Shown here: positions 1 to 9,393 of the stretch, piece by piece
Numbering within the stretch: position 1 is the stretch's first letter
Layout: every line of letters starts with the position of its first letter
NCBI GenBank assembly: GCA_963169105.1
Contig: OY720634.1
Location: 118,642,430 to 118,706,429, forward strand
Origin: Ceriagrion tenellum
Lineage: Eukaryota; Arthropoda; Insecta; Odonata; Coenagrionidae
Length of the DNA: 64,000 nt
Reading direction: 5' to 3'
Notes under the pieces: generated by a model
What the model saw: the letters and a program-made list of their open reading frames with translations, nothing else
The model's database searches: none
Told to the model about the DNA's origin: nothing
Position numbers and translations under genes: made by a program

Positions 1-555
1 ACTTCTTCATGCAGCCTAAACCAACGGTCGCCCGCTTAGGTCTTACATTAGATCATATGAGGACCCCAGAAGTAAAGGGGTCTAAGTAACAAAACCATTG
101 TTTAGAGAAAACTTAAGTCAAAGTTGAAAATGTTTGGTAAAACCCACTAAGTAGTTAAGAGGCATTACCCTAGATAGCAGCACCTGTCAAGAAAATCACT
201 TGGATCCCTTTACCACCTAAAAGATTAACATTTTCACATCCCATTCCTGTACCTAACTTATTTCTTTCAAAAATGTCACTTAGACCCCTTGACTTCTGGG
301 ATCCACATATAATATATCAGTAAAGGACATATAAAACAGCTTGAATATGGGAATTGATCACAATGCTAAAAATTTCCAAAAATTTTATCGTGTACCTGGG
401 TTCAATAACAATTACCGCAGTGACTAGGTCGGAGATTTTCTCCCTTCAGTGTTAGCTTCGATTCATGTTGGGTGCTATCATTCGCCTCTTTCAATTTGTC
501 TCTAACTTCCAGAAGCCCTCCAAACCTTAGTAACCGCTAACTCTATCTGGATCGG
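1..555. other. Unassigned AT-rich stretch
   Basis: I see no gene, RNA or recognisable repeat here. All frames are closed at short intervals and no splice-flanked open frame stands out. Confidence 0.5.
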
Positions 556-1190
556 GATTGTTTTATCTTAGCATAGCGCTCGCTGAAGTTAGAAACCGCC
601 GACTCTTGGCGACGGGGGAACCAGAACTGACGCCCAGGGGTCCCCCGTCACCACCCCCCGATGATGTGTGCACAATGAAAGGGGGTGGTGCGGAGAGACT
701 GGGATGTACCGCTTTTTTTTCAGTCCCCCTCCCGCATAACGCAGCCCGTCGATTCCCTTCAACCCTCAGCCAGCGTCGGCGGAGGAGGAGACAGGAAGCG
801 GGGAAACGCCGAGAAAGGAATAGAAATATGTGCGACGCATTAGGAATCGTATGGCACCTCCCCCCCCCATACACCTCTCTCCCCTTCTCTCAAGCTTCCC
901 ATTCATATCTCTCGCCCTCCCTGTCTTTCTCCACATCCCCTTATACGCTTTTATCTCCAGAACATCTCGCATATGCCCTGACTGCGTCTCCGCCTGCGTA
1001 GGAAGCCGCCGCATCTCTCCCCCCCCTCCCTCGTCCCTCCCCCACAATCTACGTGGACGGAATACGCTCTTCTCCACCCTCTCAACGCGGCAGCCAGCGT
1101 GCGTCTGGGAACAGAATCATCCATAACCCCAATCACGCCCTCCCATCCGCCGCTCCTCCTCCCTCTCTAATAAAATCTCGGACATGGAAC
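556..1190. other. GC/CpG-rich islet with C runs
   Basis: Base composition changes abruptly to C-rich polypyrimidine with many CpG and runs such as CCCCCCCC. Several open frames overlap here on both strands, which is what low-complexity composition produces, and none has a domain-like protein. Similar islets recur through the window. They may be promoter or enhancer DNA, but no TATA box or initiator was convincing here. Confidence 0.5.
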
Positions 1191-1530
1191 AAAAAAAAAT
1201 AAAATAAAAGCATCCCTCAAAGGGATGTGATGCGTGGGGTCTGGAGCGCTCTCCCCCTCTTCCAACACTTCAAAGCCACATTCCTATCCATAATCCTATG
1301 AAAAGCAATCTTTTGAGGCTCGCATCGATCGCGCTGCATATTCCCGTTCACTGCAATGCTTCACAGAGCTGAATTCTCGGAACTTTCATCAGATCGTTCC
1401 AACATTACTCACTGAGGTTTTAATACTTTTATTTTCATCCATTTTTCTTTATTCCTTCATTTTTATCATAACTTATATGCACCCTATTTCAATCCTGCTT
1501 TTTATTTTCGTTGATTGGCTCCGATAAAAA
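1191..1530. other. Unassigned AT-rich stretch
   Basis: No gene or named element recognised between the GC-rich islet and the snapback pair that follows. Confidence 0.45.
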
Positions 1531-1586
1531 TCCAAGTAATTGTACGTTCAATGGTATCAGGCTCAACTATGTGGAAGTTGATATTC

Positions 1587-1720
1587 ACAAATGAAAAAAC
1601 GACTTCGTTTCCTTCCACTGGTTTATTTTTTTGGTACGACAAAATGACCTCTATGTGTCGAAACATGTCGTACCAAAAAAATAAACCAGTGGAAGGAAAC
1701 GAAGTCGTTTTTTCATTTGT
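1587..1720. repeat. Snapback element A, 55-bp identical arms
   Basis: Arms 1587-1641 and 1666-1720 are perfect reverse complements over 55 bp, around a 24-base centre. The outer motif is CTTCCACTGGTTTATT and the inner end is GGTACGAC, both shared with the other elements of this family. The centre retains GTGTCGAAACATGTCGTACC. Read as RNA, this is GAAA followed by a self-complementary ACATGT and a C, as at a hammerhead cleavage site. The 5' core CTGANGA is degraded to TGACCTC. The perfect arms argue for a recent origin or for gene conversion. Confidence 0.85.
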
Positions 1721-1789
1721 GTCCAAGTAATTGTCTTTATTGTACGAGGTAAATGGTTTCAGGCTCTACTTTGTGGAAGTTATCCATTA

Positions 1790-1914
1790 TGGACCAAATA
1801 AAAATGACATTGTTAATTCCACCTGAGATACCTGAAGATGACACGAAGTGTCGAAACCCGGATCGTGCTAATAAACCTCAAGTGGAGTTAACAAAGTCAT
1901 TTTTATTTGGTCCA
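1790..1914. repeat. Snapback element B
   Basis: Arms 1790-1827 and 1877-1914 are reverse complements with about 3 mismatches in 38. The outer part TGGACCAAATAAAAATGAC differs from element A. The inner part is shared: TTCCAC, then on the right arm the complement of GGTTTATTAGCACGATCC. The centre carries the hammerhead-like core listed separately. The left arm has lost part of the TTTATTAGCACG segment, so the innermost stem is imperfect. Confidence 0.8.
1830..1871 (+). ncRNA. Hammerhead-ribozyme-like core in element B
   Basis: CTGAAGA at 1832-1838 matches the hammerhead CUGANGA box. A 5-bp hairpin follows (GACAC 1840-1844, GAA loop, GTGTC 1848-1852), and then GAAAC from 1853. The long arms of element B would supply stem I, giving a type I layout. 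Caveat: one extra T (1839) lies between CUGANGA and stem II, and the stem III region CCCGGATC is imperfect. I infer a hammerhead-derived motif; catalytic activity is doubtful. Confidence 0.4.
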
Positions 1915-3641
1915 ACTTTGTTTTACTTAAATTTATTGCTGGTGATTGGTCCGTTGAGAAACGAAACGTGGGAGGACTTCATGTATTCAATTACAGGATA
2001 TATTCCACTGGACAAGGTAACCGTACAAAACAGGCTACTCTTAATGGTAGTCCTCTGAAGCATAAGAACTGGCCTGCGATAACCATCACATCAATTCGCA
2101 GTTTTAAAGAAAGTCGAAAAGGGACCCACGACATGGCGGGTAGCCGTAGGCCAAATCGTACATGCACGAAAGGCCAAAATACATGTTCATTACAGTTAAC
2201 ATATAATTATTCATTCGATCATTTTTTCTTTCATTTTTACTGCTTGTAATTATCATGAGGAAGTTATTGTTATTTAAATTATTATTTTTGGTATTTTTTC
2301 TCTCTTTACCAACAGGAAATTCAATGTTCATTGTAAAAATGCATACATTAGCTGTGACTCGATAGCTTTCGAAGAGTTTTTCACACCCCCTTCACGTGAA
2401 GGTTTTCACGCCTTCGCGTTATCAAATGGCCACTTGGGTCGGCACCTTTTTCTGCATATTTCCGATTACTGTGAATTTTCGTCTCTCCAGTCACATTCAA
2501 ACGTACACTGAGAGAGGGCTGAATAAAGATGTTAAATATTAATCCCGTACGTCTAGGTTGTAGGTATAATTTGACTTTAGATAATGCTCCCTCGGGCAAG
2601 ATGTAGGCATGCCATTATCATTCATCAGCAAACTTTGCATATTTTGGGCAAAGATTTAACGCCCAAAGATGTAAGACCAGCCATTACTGTCACCCTCTCT
2701 TACATAATAGCCCTGCAGAGAATATTCTATACTGAGCCCGATAAAAAAGGTACTTTTAATTTCCCTGGCATAGAGTTGATTAACTACCAGGGTAAGCCTT
2801 TATGCCACGAAGTACTGGCAATCGGAACTGTACTGAATATTTTGAGCGTACGATAACGGGGAAAGACATGAATTTTTCTGGCGGACATCCACATGATAAG
2901 CGTTATAATGACAAAAGGAAATGGTCAAGGCTAAATATGCTAAACCTCTCTGTAATATCATGATTATGCTAAAACTTTTCAAATATTTGGTAAACCTAAA
3001 GCATGACCCATGTTAAAACAAATCTTACGGTTCAAATCCGTTCCCTCACCTAGATTACGATGATAATACGATAGTTTCGACTCAAGTACGCGTGACTGAT
3101 TAACATCAGGATATACTAATATAATTCATCTACTGTAATTGACCAAGATATTATAGAATATATGATATGATAGAAAAATCAAGATATGATAGAAAAATCT
3201 TTTCACTCATCCCACTTATGAAACCTCACCATAATTATTCCGTTTCAATGTCAGCTTCACCCGAATAGAAAAATTCCGAAAAGAGTTTTGATTTCAATCA
3301 TATATCGTGTTGACACTAATACGTGAATTTCATGTACTACTGCATTAATAAGCGTTGACACAAAAATTATTCCTCATAAGTCGTATTTAAACATGGACTC
3401 AGAAACATCCAAAGATTTTAGGAACCTAATACTACTTTAAACTATATTTTAACGCGCTAACCCGCTTGCTGAAAGGAAAACATAACAATTTAATTAATTA
3501 TCCTAATTCTAAAAATAAGTCGTTAGAATATGCAATCTGAGCATAAACGGGCTCATCACTAGCAAAATGGGATGCATTTACTGCACGGTCCCATTTCCCA
3601 GTTCTTTGAAGGATGGTATTTCAGGAGCCCAATCCTTTACA
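1915..3641. other. Unassigned intergenic stretch
   Basis: No supported gene. An open frame at 2584-2856 (+) encodes 90 unrecognised residues. An 18-base near-duplication (GATATGATAGAAAAATC twice) lies at about 3164-3199. A GGTTCAAATCCG B-box-like string at about 3030 lacks a matching A box and acceptor stem. Confidence 0.45.
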
Positions 3642-3655
3642 AACAGTAAGTAAGG

Positions 3656-3956
3656 GGGATCGGGATGGTGTGGTGGTTAGAGTACTCGCCTACCACACGG
3701 GCGGCCAGGGTTCAAATCCCTGCAGTGGCGGATGTTTTTCAGAGGAACCCGATCCCTACTTGAGTGTCTTGTGGAGGGCACTTCAAGTGGAGTACTCCGT
3801 CTGTCGGATGAGACGTTAAGCCGTGGTCCCCTTGGCGCCTTTCGTTAAGAGCAGGCTAATGCCGACGCCGGGTTTCTATCCACCCTTCCTCCCTTACCTA
3901 TCCCCTATGGCGCAAATGACCTTAGCCGTCGGTCGCCTCCCCAAAAATCCAAATCC
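3656..3956 (+). mobile_element. tRNA-derived SINE, full length, 14-bp TSD
   Basis: The element is 301 bp and is flanked by an exact 14-bp direct repeat, AACAGTAAGTAAGG, at 3642-3655 and 3957-3970. This is the mark of target-primed insertion. The 5' part is tRNA-like, with an A box (TGGTTAGAGT, 3674-3683) and a B box (GGTTCAAATCC, 3709-3719). A tRNA-unrelated body follows, including CGGATGAGACGTTAAGCCG (about 3806-3824) and TTCGTTAAGAGCAGGCTAATG. It ends in a short A-rich tail, CCAAAAATCCAAATCC. A partial relative lies at 37165-37265. The exact TSD suggests a fairly recent insertion. Mobility would have depended on a LINE partner. Confidence 0.85.
3674..3719 (+). promoter_or_regulatory. Internal Pol III promoter (A and B boxes) of the SINE
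   Basis: The A box lies at 3674-3683 and the B box at 3709-3719, with tRNA-like spacing. This is the type 2 Pol III promoter expected for a tRNA-derived SINE. No run of four T lies within the first 60 bases after the B box that would end a short tRNA transcript. Confidence 0.65.
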
Positions 3957-3970
3957 AACAGTAAGTAAGG

Positions 3971-5294
3971 TGTACTCCCGTCTGAAGATTAAGTGTCTAA
4001 GGCTTCTTGAACCTTTCTACGTCCACTAAACTCAGAGCAACATGGAAGCACCCGCCAAATATCTCATTTTTATCGGCTTTTGAGGCATCCCCATTCAACT
4101 AAAAATAGCTTAAGATGTATTTTTTCCGAAAGAGGCGCTGGAGGGTACTTCCGATGGTGCGGTAAGCTGACAATTTATAAGCACGACAAAAAAGGGAAAA
4201 TTTTAAAAAATGGATAAGGCCCTAAGGGGCTTCTTCTTTAATCTGATTACGTATTCGATGCGTGATCAGCAAACACCTTCCAAATTTATTGACTCAAATT
4301 TTCAAACATCGTACGCAAAGAAAATGTTTTTTTTTTGGAGATCGTTTTCATTATATATTTGTATAAAAAAGAAATCAAAATAACCTTATTTATACAAGGT
4401 ATTATGTTGCGGAGGACTATCAAAGATATATCGACGACATATGCTTAAAATTGTAAACTTTCAAAAAAATTAATTGCCAATGATTTCATCTAATTTTAAG
4501 ATTAGTGCCGATAATGATGATAGGAAATCGACGCAAGTGAATTAATATTCAAACATGCTGAACACATACTCAGTAATACCTTGCATGATCAATCGGGATT
4601 CAAATTTTTAATCTCCGTGATAAGAGCGACATTTTCCGTTTAGGAGGAAAAATAAAGATAAATTCACCCATACATAATAAACGAAGTTTTTTGACCGGAT
4701 ATTCATTTTTTCCCAAATATTTTAACAAAATAATGACTTGAATTATTCGCATGACCTCCTATGAACTTCTTATGAATAGAAACTGAAGAAAGTAGGGCTT
4801 GACATGATGGTGAGGTGTGGATGAGAAGTAGCAGGGGGATACTAAAAACCGTGATAAACGGGGTGTTTATTCGATAAGTGGGGATTGGAAAATATAATAA
4901 CAAACTTTCTGGATGAGATAAAAGGAAATGAGAATCATACCAACGGAGCCGAAGAAACAGAAAAAAATGTACAGGGAAGTCTTCATTGCCCAATACAATG
5001 TGGACTGTTGCCACTCAGGGAGAGCCTCGAATAATACGTGTGCGAGGAGAATCTCCTCTGTGCGAGGAGAAAAAGTAAGAAAAATAACACATTTCATTTC
5101 TTTTCAGTACTCAATTTTGTACATAATTGAAATGGTATCATTTTTATATGGATCTCGAACAGGTAACCAAATTCTAACATTCTGCTCGTTTAAATGATCT
5201 CAGCTGGCTTGGTAAAGCAAGAGTAAAGATAATTGTACCTTGGATAATTTGAAACCCCAGTAACCCGGGACTTTGGTAATCGAAATTCTACTCT
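3971..5294. other. Unassigned AT-rich stretch
   Basis: No supported gene. A small direct repeat of TGTGCGAGGAGA lies at about 5040-5072. Open frames of 70-100 codons overlap on opposite strands and have no recognisable domain. Confidence 0.45.
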
Positions 5295-5340
5295 GTAGTA
5301 AATCAAACTTTGTGTCTTCCACAGATTTATTATTATGAGT

Positions 5341-5373
5341 ACAACCGGTTTCGGGAGTTACGCCGTCATCAGG
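5341..5373 (-). ncRNA. Hammerhead-like core, minus-strand copy in element C
   Basis: On the minus strand the order is CCTGATGA, a GG...CC hairpin with loop CGTAACT, then GAAACCGGTTGTACTC. ACCGGT is a perfect 6-base palindrome. It could serve as stem III only as an intermolecular dimer, as proposed for minimal hammerheads. There is again one extra base at the base of stem II. Confidence 0.4.
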
Positions 5374-5387
5374 TACACACCAGGAGT

Positions 5388-5424
5388 TGCCTGACGATGG
5401 TGTAACTGTCGAAAACCGGTTTTA
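5388..5424 (+). ncRNA. Hammerhead-like core, plus-strand copy in element C
   Basis: CTGACGA, T, GGTGTAACTGTC, then GAAAACCGGTTTT. Stem II is weak here, mostly G-U pairs. As in element B there is one extra base after CTGANGA. This copy is more diverged than the minus-strand copy. Confidence 0.35.
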
Positions 5425-5539
5425 CTCATAATAATAAAATTTTTGAAGTCACAAAGTTTAATTTACTACCATGTCGAACTTCCACCAAGTGAAACCTTCT
5501 GCTTTTGAATTGATCTCGAGATTCTAATGTTATAGCCTT

Positions 5540-6100
5540 TTTATAATAATAATAATACATTTATTACTCCACAATTACATTTAGTACAGTTTACTTCTTT
5601 TGCAATTTTTTATGGAGCTTTAAGCAGCCTCAAAGGTCACAGACTTTGGAGGCTGCCTTCAATAAATGAAATGCATTGCTGCTAAGTAACAAAACTTTTT
5701 ATACTGAGCAAATATGATAGATTAAGATAAACATTTCATTTTGCGCCAATTATAAACAGAAAAACAAATAAATACAAACTACTTCATCGAGCTTGTTACA
5801 TGACATACAAGTTTATAACATCAGGACAAATTATTAATATGAAACATCAATACTATCATGTGCCAATATCCACGTCTTTGGCAATTGCAAACATTTTCTC
5901 CCGTTCCTGATGCTTTTAATATAATCCGGTAAGGCGTTAAATATTTTTGGTCCCAAATGCAAAAAAGATCTCTTATACAATGTGAGATTCGGTTTTGGAA
6001 GCGGCGTATTATACTTCCTTCGTAGATTATAATCACTCGCTTCCAGAAACCGTAGGCATGTTACCACTTCTCAGATAAAATAATTTTAGAACCTTAAAAA
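5540..6100 (-). mobile_element. 5'-truncated LINE, 3' end (RT C-terminus, UTR, tail)
   Basis: The minus-strand frame 6067-5834 reads as the conserved C-terminal tail of a non-LTR reverse transcriptase: NLRRKYNTPLPKPNLTLYKR, then FLHLGPKIFNALPDYIKSI. The pattern R-P-Y-K-S then GP-FN-LP is typical of CR1/Jockey-group elements. A 3' UTR follows toward lower coordinates and ends in AATAAATG and a TTATTATTATTA microsatellite near 5540-5570, as for LINEs that prime on simple repeats. The catalytic palm (YxDD) and the endonuclease are missing, so the copy is dead. No TSD was located. The exact clade is uncertain. Confidence 0.75.
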
Positions 6101-6239
6101 TAAACATGTATTTTGAAATAGAAGCAGATGAAAGTACGAATGCAAAACCTAATTTGATCGATTTGTTTCGACTTAATGAATATCTATTTCCACTAGCCAA
6201 TGGACGTAAAGGCTCTAAATTATCGCAATGTTTTTAACT

Positions 6240-6975
6240 CAACGCCGGAAGAGAATGCTATCCGAGCCGTGGGAAAGAAAGTGCTTGGATTCCACTAATC
6301 TCTGGCGAGGGCTCTGCGGAAGAAGAAAATAAGAAGACAACGAGATTGCGGGCGCGGTGAAAGAGGGGCTTCGAGGGACAGAGAGACGACTCCGCAGTCG
6401 CCTCAAAGCGATCCCCCACATCCTCCCGATCGCGCGGCGGCGTCGGCGGAGTCAAGCTCTTCACAAACCTCTCCGGCCCGCGGGGTCTCTCTCTCTTCCA
6501 CCCCCTCCCTCGTTCGCTCGGGGGTGTATGTGAGCGTGTGTGTGTGTGTTATTCCTTCCCTGCTTCCTCCCGCTCCCCTCCCAACGCTTATTCCCACACC
6601 CGCTCCCGCACACGAAGCGGTTAGAGAGCCTCCCCTCTCAACGAGCCGGTTTCCGCTAATTAGCGAGCTCTAGAGGAACACACAACCGACTGAGGGAGAG
6701 AAGAAAAAAGCATCATCCACTCGCTCGCTCTCTGAGCCGGTCGATCCCCACGCGAGGGAGGAAGAAGTGCGAGGCGTGTGGGGTTTCGCGGGGAGAGAGA
6801 GAGACGGGGGAAGGGAAAGAGATTGTGTGGTTCGAGATGTTCGGAGGGGGGTTTGAGAGTTCTGTAGTCGTTCGTGCGGGAGCTCGCGAGACGAGAGGGT
6901 GGAAAGGCCGGTTCGCTGTCGATTCAACCCGATCAACTCTTCTTCTGCCCCGGCGTCCAATCCTCGTTGACAAAG
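6240..6975. other. GC/CpG-rich islet with GT repeat
   Basis: The islet is dense in CpG, with GCGCGGCGGCGTCGGCGG at about 6433-6450, polypyrimidine and polypurine tracts and a (GT)n run at about 6535-6549. Open frames exist on both strands but are arginine- and serine-rich products of composition. It could be a promoter or 5'-UTR CpG island; no coding start or splice donor could be fixed. Confidence 0.5.
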
Positions 6976-7166
6976 CATCGCGATCTATGACAATACCATT
7001 ATTAAACACGTTCATATCAACCCATCACGTATTCTCTAACGGAGGAGGCGCGGTATATGATCTCTCTTATCGCCGATATTCCTCAGAAACTGACTCTCTT
7101 TCAATTATTTATAATGCCCTTTCCTCACGTAACTCCTACTCTTATGAATAAAAAACTCTTGGTAAT

Positions 7167-7287
7167 CTTCCACGGATTTATTTACTGGCACGATGCATTA
7201 CACCACACACTAGCCCACACATTTGGCACATGATTATGCCACAGTGTAATGAAACGCGTCGTGCCAGTGAATAAATCAGTGGAATAG
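7167..7287. repeat. Snapback element D
   Basis: The left arm (CTTCCACGGATTTATTTACTGGCACGATGC, 7167-7196, and ATTACAC) pairs with the right arm (GTGTAAT, then CGTCGTGCCAGTGAATAAATCAGTGGAATAG) with few mismatches. The centre has CATGATTATGCC, a decayed CTGATGATGGC, and TGAAACGCGTCGTGCC (GAAAC at 7251-7255). There GAAA is followed by palindromic ACGCGT and a C. The ends match elements A and C, so it is the same family and the hammerhead core is decayed. Confidence 0.7.
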
Positions 7288-7289
7288 TA

Positions 7290-9254
7290 GCAAATGTTTT
7301 TATTTAGCATGAATATAGACAAATTCCAACAATTCCAGCCTGATACAGCTAAAATTTCTCTTCTACTACGTTCATGATTTGCTTCACAAACACTCTATTA
7401 TTATTTAGACTTCTAATATTCATTCGCTTCAGATTCGATTCATCCTCGTTCACCCCTGACTTTCTCGATCTAATTACTATTGTAACTATCACTCTTCCAT
7501 CAGAAATATGTACCCTCATTGATTATATTATTTTATTTGAACCAACTGCGCGCATCTCTTTCATAAATGTTCATTATTGGAGCATTCAATCAAAATTCTT
7601 TTAAAACCCACTCATTCCCAGCCCTAATCCTTATACTTTTGCCAAAACTTCTCATGTATTCCATTTCGACCGACTTAGTTTAAATTAACGTTGATATTTT
7701 ACACATTACTATTTTGTGCAATACTCACGAGATAAAAGCAGTATTAGATGAATATAAGAATACCTCTAAAATATGTCTACAGCCACAGGACCCTACTTCC
7801 ATACAAATATTAATTTTTTTTACTCGGCAAATTCTCTTCATCACATTCATGAAGACTATTCCCTTTCATCTGCCTCTGCAATATCCCAGCAACCTCGCCC
7901 TCTGATCCTCAAACCCGCAAACATTCCTTCGCCTCTCATCACCGACTTCAACAAATTGCAATGCCGCCAAATTTCCTCCCGTAGCTTTCTCTTTTCACCA
8001 CCAGCATTTAATCGCTTACTACCCTTTTCACTCACATTCTTTTTCTGCCAGATCGAAAACGCCTTTGATTTATTCTCATCCTCCTTCGGCTCACAGGAGT
8101 ATGCGCAATAAAACGCTAAGCTCCACGGTACACTCTTTATCATCCGAACAGGTTTCCCATCTTCAATTCTCTCCTATTAGTAAAACACATTTTCCCAAAA
8201 GCAGTTCCTCATAGCCCAGGTCATTTCCTTCCAGGAAGCTATTCAGGTAGTTTAATTCTACTTGCTCTAGCTTAAGCCACATGATATTACGGAGTGTGAA
8301 AATAATTTCATATCAATGGTAACTAACAGGTAACTAATAAACCGATCAGCTTGTTTTTCAATGGCTCCCACCAAATTATTTGTCGTAGGGTCGACTATAA
8401 ATTTTACCCGCCAATCATTAATTTACCATGCACTAAAATCTCAAGTCATGAAAATGTTTATTCATGGGAATAATAACGGCTTGCAAAATGAAGTTTGAAG
8501 TCCCCATGATGGAATGGCTCTAACTCAAGATTTTATCTTCAGGGAGTATAATTAATGAGATTACCCCACGCTCGCGATGGAACTTCTCCTGGAACTCCTA
8601 GCACGGATTTTCGTAATGAATGTCAACTTCTAGCGAAGAACTGTAACAACAGTTTTAAGGAGAACTCACAGCATTGGATATCAATTTCTGCGTCGTGGCT
8701 GGGAGGAGAGCGTTAAATCTTGTATTTCTAAATTTAAATAAAGGAAGTTCATCGATATATTGCCACATGAGTTTATGGCAGTTATAATGTTTCTGCAGCT
8801 GAAGAACTGCGGTGTACTTGCATAGACCGGGCACAGACTTCGCGTCGGGGCTGCGTAATTAACTCCGTACTTTCGTAAAATATCCTCGAGTATATCCTTA
8901 TTTCAAGCAAGTCAGGAGCAGTAAGTATAACTGGTAGAAAGTTATGTAACACTCCGCTGTATAGATCAGTCATGAAATTCAGTATATGATTCTTATTATG
9001 AAGATATGTTCAGGCTTTCATGGAACCCGCGCCAACTATAAGCTATTTTGTTTCATAGCGGATAGTTTATTACAAAATCTTCAGCTTAAAGGACGACAAC
9101 TATGGGATAGTAATCACTTTTAAGGTTTAAATTCATAAATTAAGTACATGAAGAGTACCAATACATAGTAAGTATTTATAAATGAAGATGAGGCCCAAGT
9201 TCTAACTCACAAGTAGTTATTGAAGAGAGATCTAAGGCTTTCCCGGCGTATGTA
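7290..9254. other. Unassigned AT-rich stretch
   Basis: No gene or named repeat is supported. Open frames at 7773-8111 (+) and 7856-8143 (-) overlap on opposite strands and resemble nothing I recognise. Confidence 0.45.
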
Positions 9255-9393
9255 GTCGTTGTAGGTTATTGGGGCTTCCCACTGGGTCAAACTCTCCATC
9301 TCGGCCGACGTTTCGATGGACGACTCGTCCATCGAAACGTCGGCCGAGATGGAGAGTTTGACCTGGTGGGAAGCCCGAATAGCCTTCAACGAC
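9255..9393. repeat. Snapback element E, near-perfect palindrome with 1-nt centre
   Basis: The palindrome is symmetric about base 9324. The arms 9285-9323 and 9325-9363 are perfect reverse complements, and the outer arms extend the symmetry to 9255 and 9393 with a few mismatches. Each arm carries ATCGAAACGTCGGCCGAGAT, that is GAAA followed by self-complementary ACGT and a C, the 3' half of the hammerhead-like motif. The CTGANGA half is absent. With essentially no loop it should extrude as a cruciform or break during replication, so it is probably young. Confidence 0.85.

Larger units (their letters stand above)
1531..1914 (+). repeat. Head-to-tail pair of snapback units
   Basis: Two units of about 190 bp lie in the same orientation. 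Each starts with the same leader: 1531-1586 and 1722-1788 share TCCAAGTAATTGT, then ATGGTATCAGGCTCAACTAT versus ATGGTTTCAGGCTCTACTTT, then GTGGAAGTT. Each leader is followed by a long hairpin (1587-1720 and 1790-1914). Tandem units with a hammerhead-like hairpin resemble the ends of Penelope-like elements, retrozymes and some satellite DNAs. That assignment is inference, because no reverse transcriptase or GIY-YIG frame is present nearby. Confidence 0.7.
5295..5469. repeat. Snapback element C, two facing hammerhead-like cores
   Basis: The left arm from 5295 and the right arm ending at 5469 are reverse complements over about 80 bases with scattered mismatches (GTAGTAAAT..., AACTTTGTG, CTTC, TTTATTATTATGAGTA). 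The arms contain copies of the hammerhead-like motif in opposite orientation. On the plus strand CTGACGA is at 5391-5397 and GAAA at 5411-5414. On the minus strand CTGATGA is at 5366-5372 and GAAAC at 5348-5352. Each GAAA leads into ACCGGT, a self-complementary stem III candidate. CTTCCACAGATTTATT ties it to elements A and D. Confidence 0.8.

Noticed and set aside
2990..3055. Possible tRNA gene around GGTTCAAATCCG
   Set aside because: Only the B box matches. No A box at the right distance and no complementary acceptor stem.
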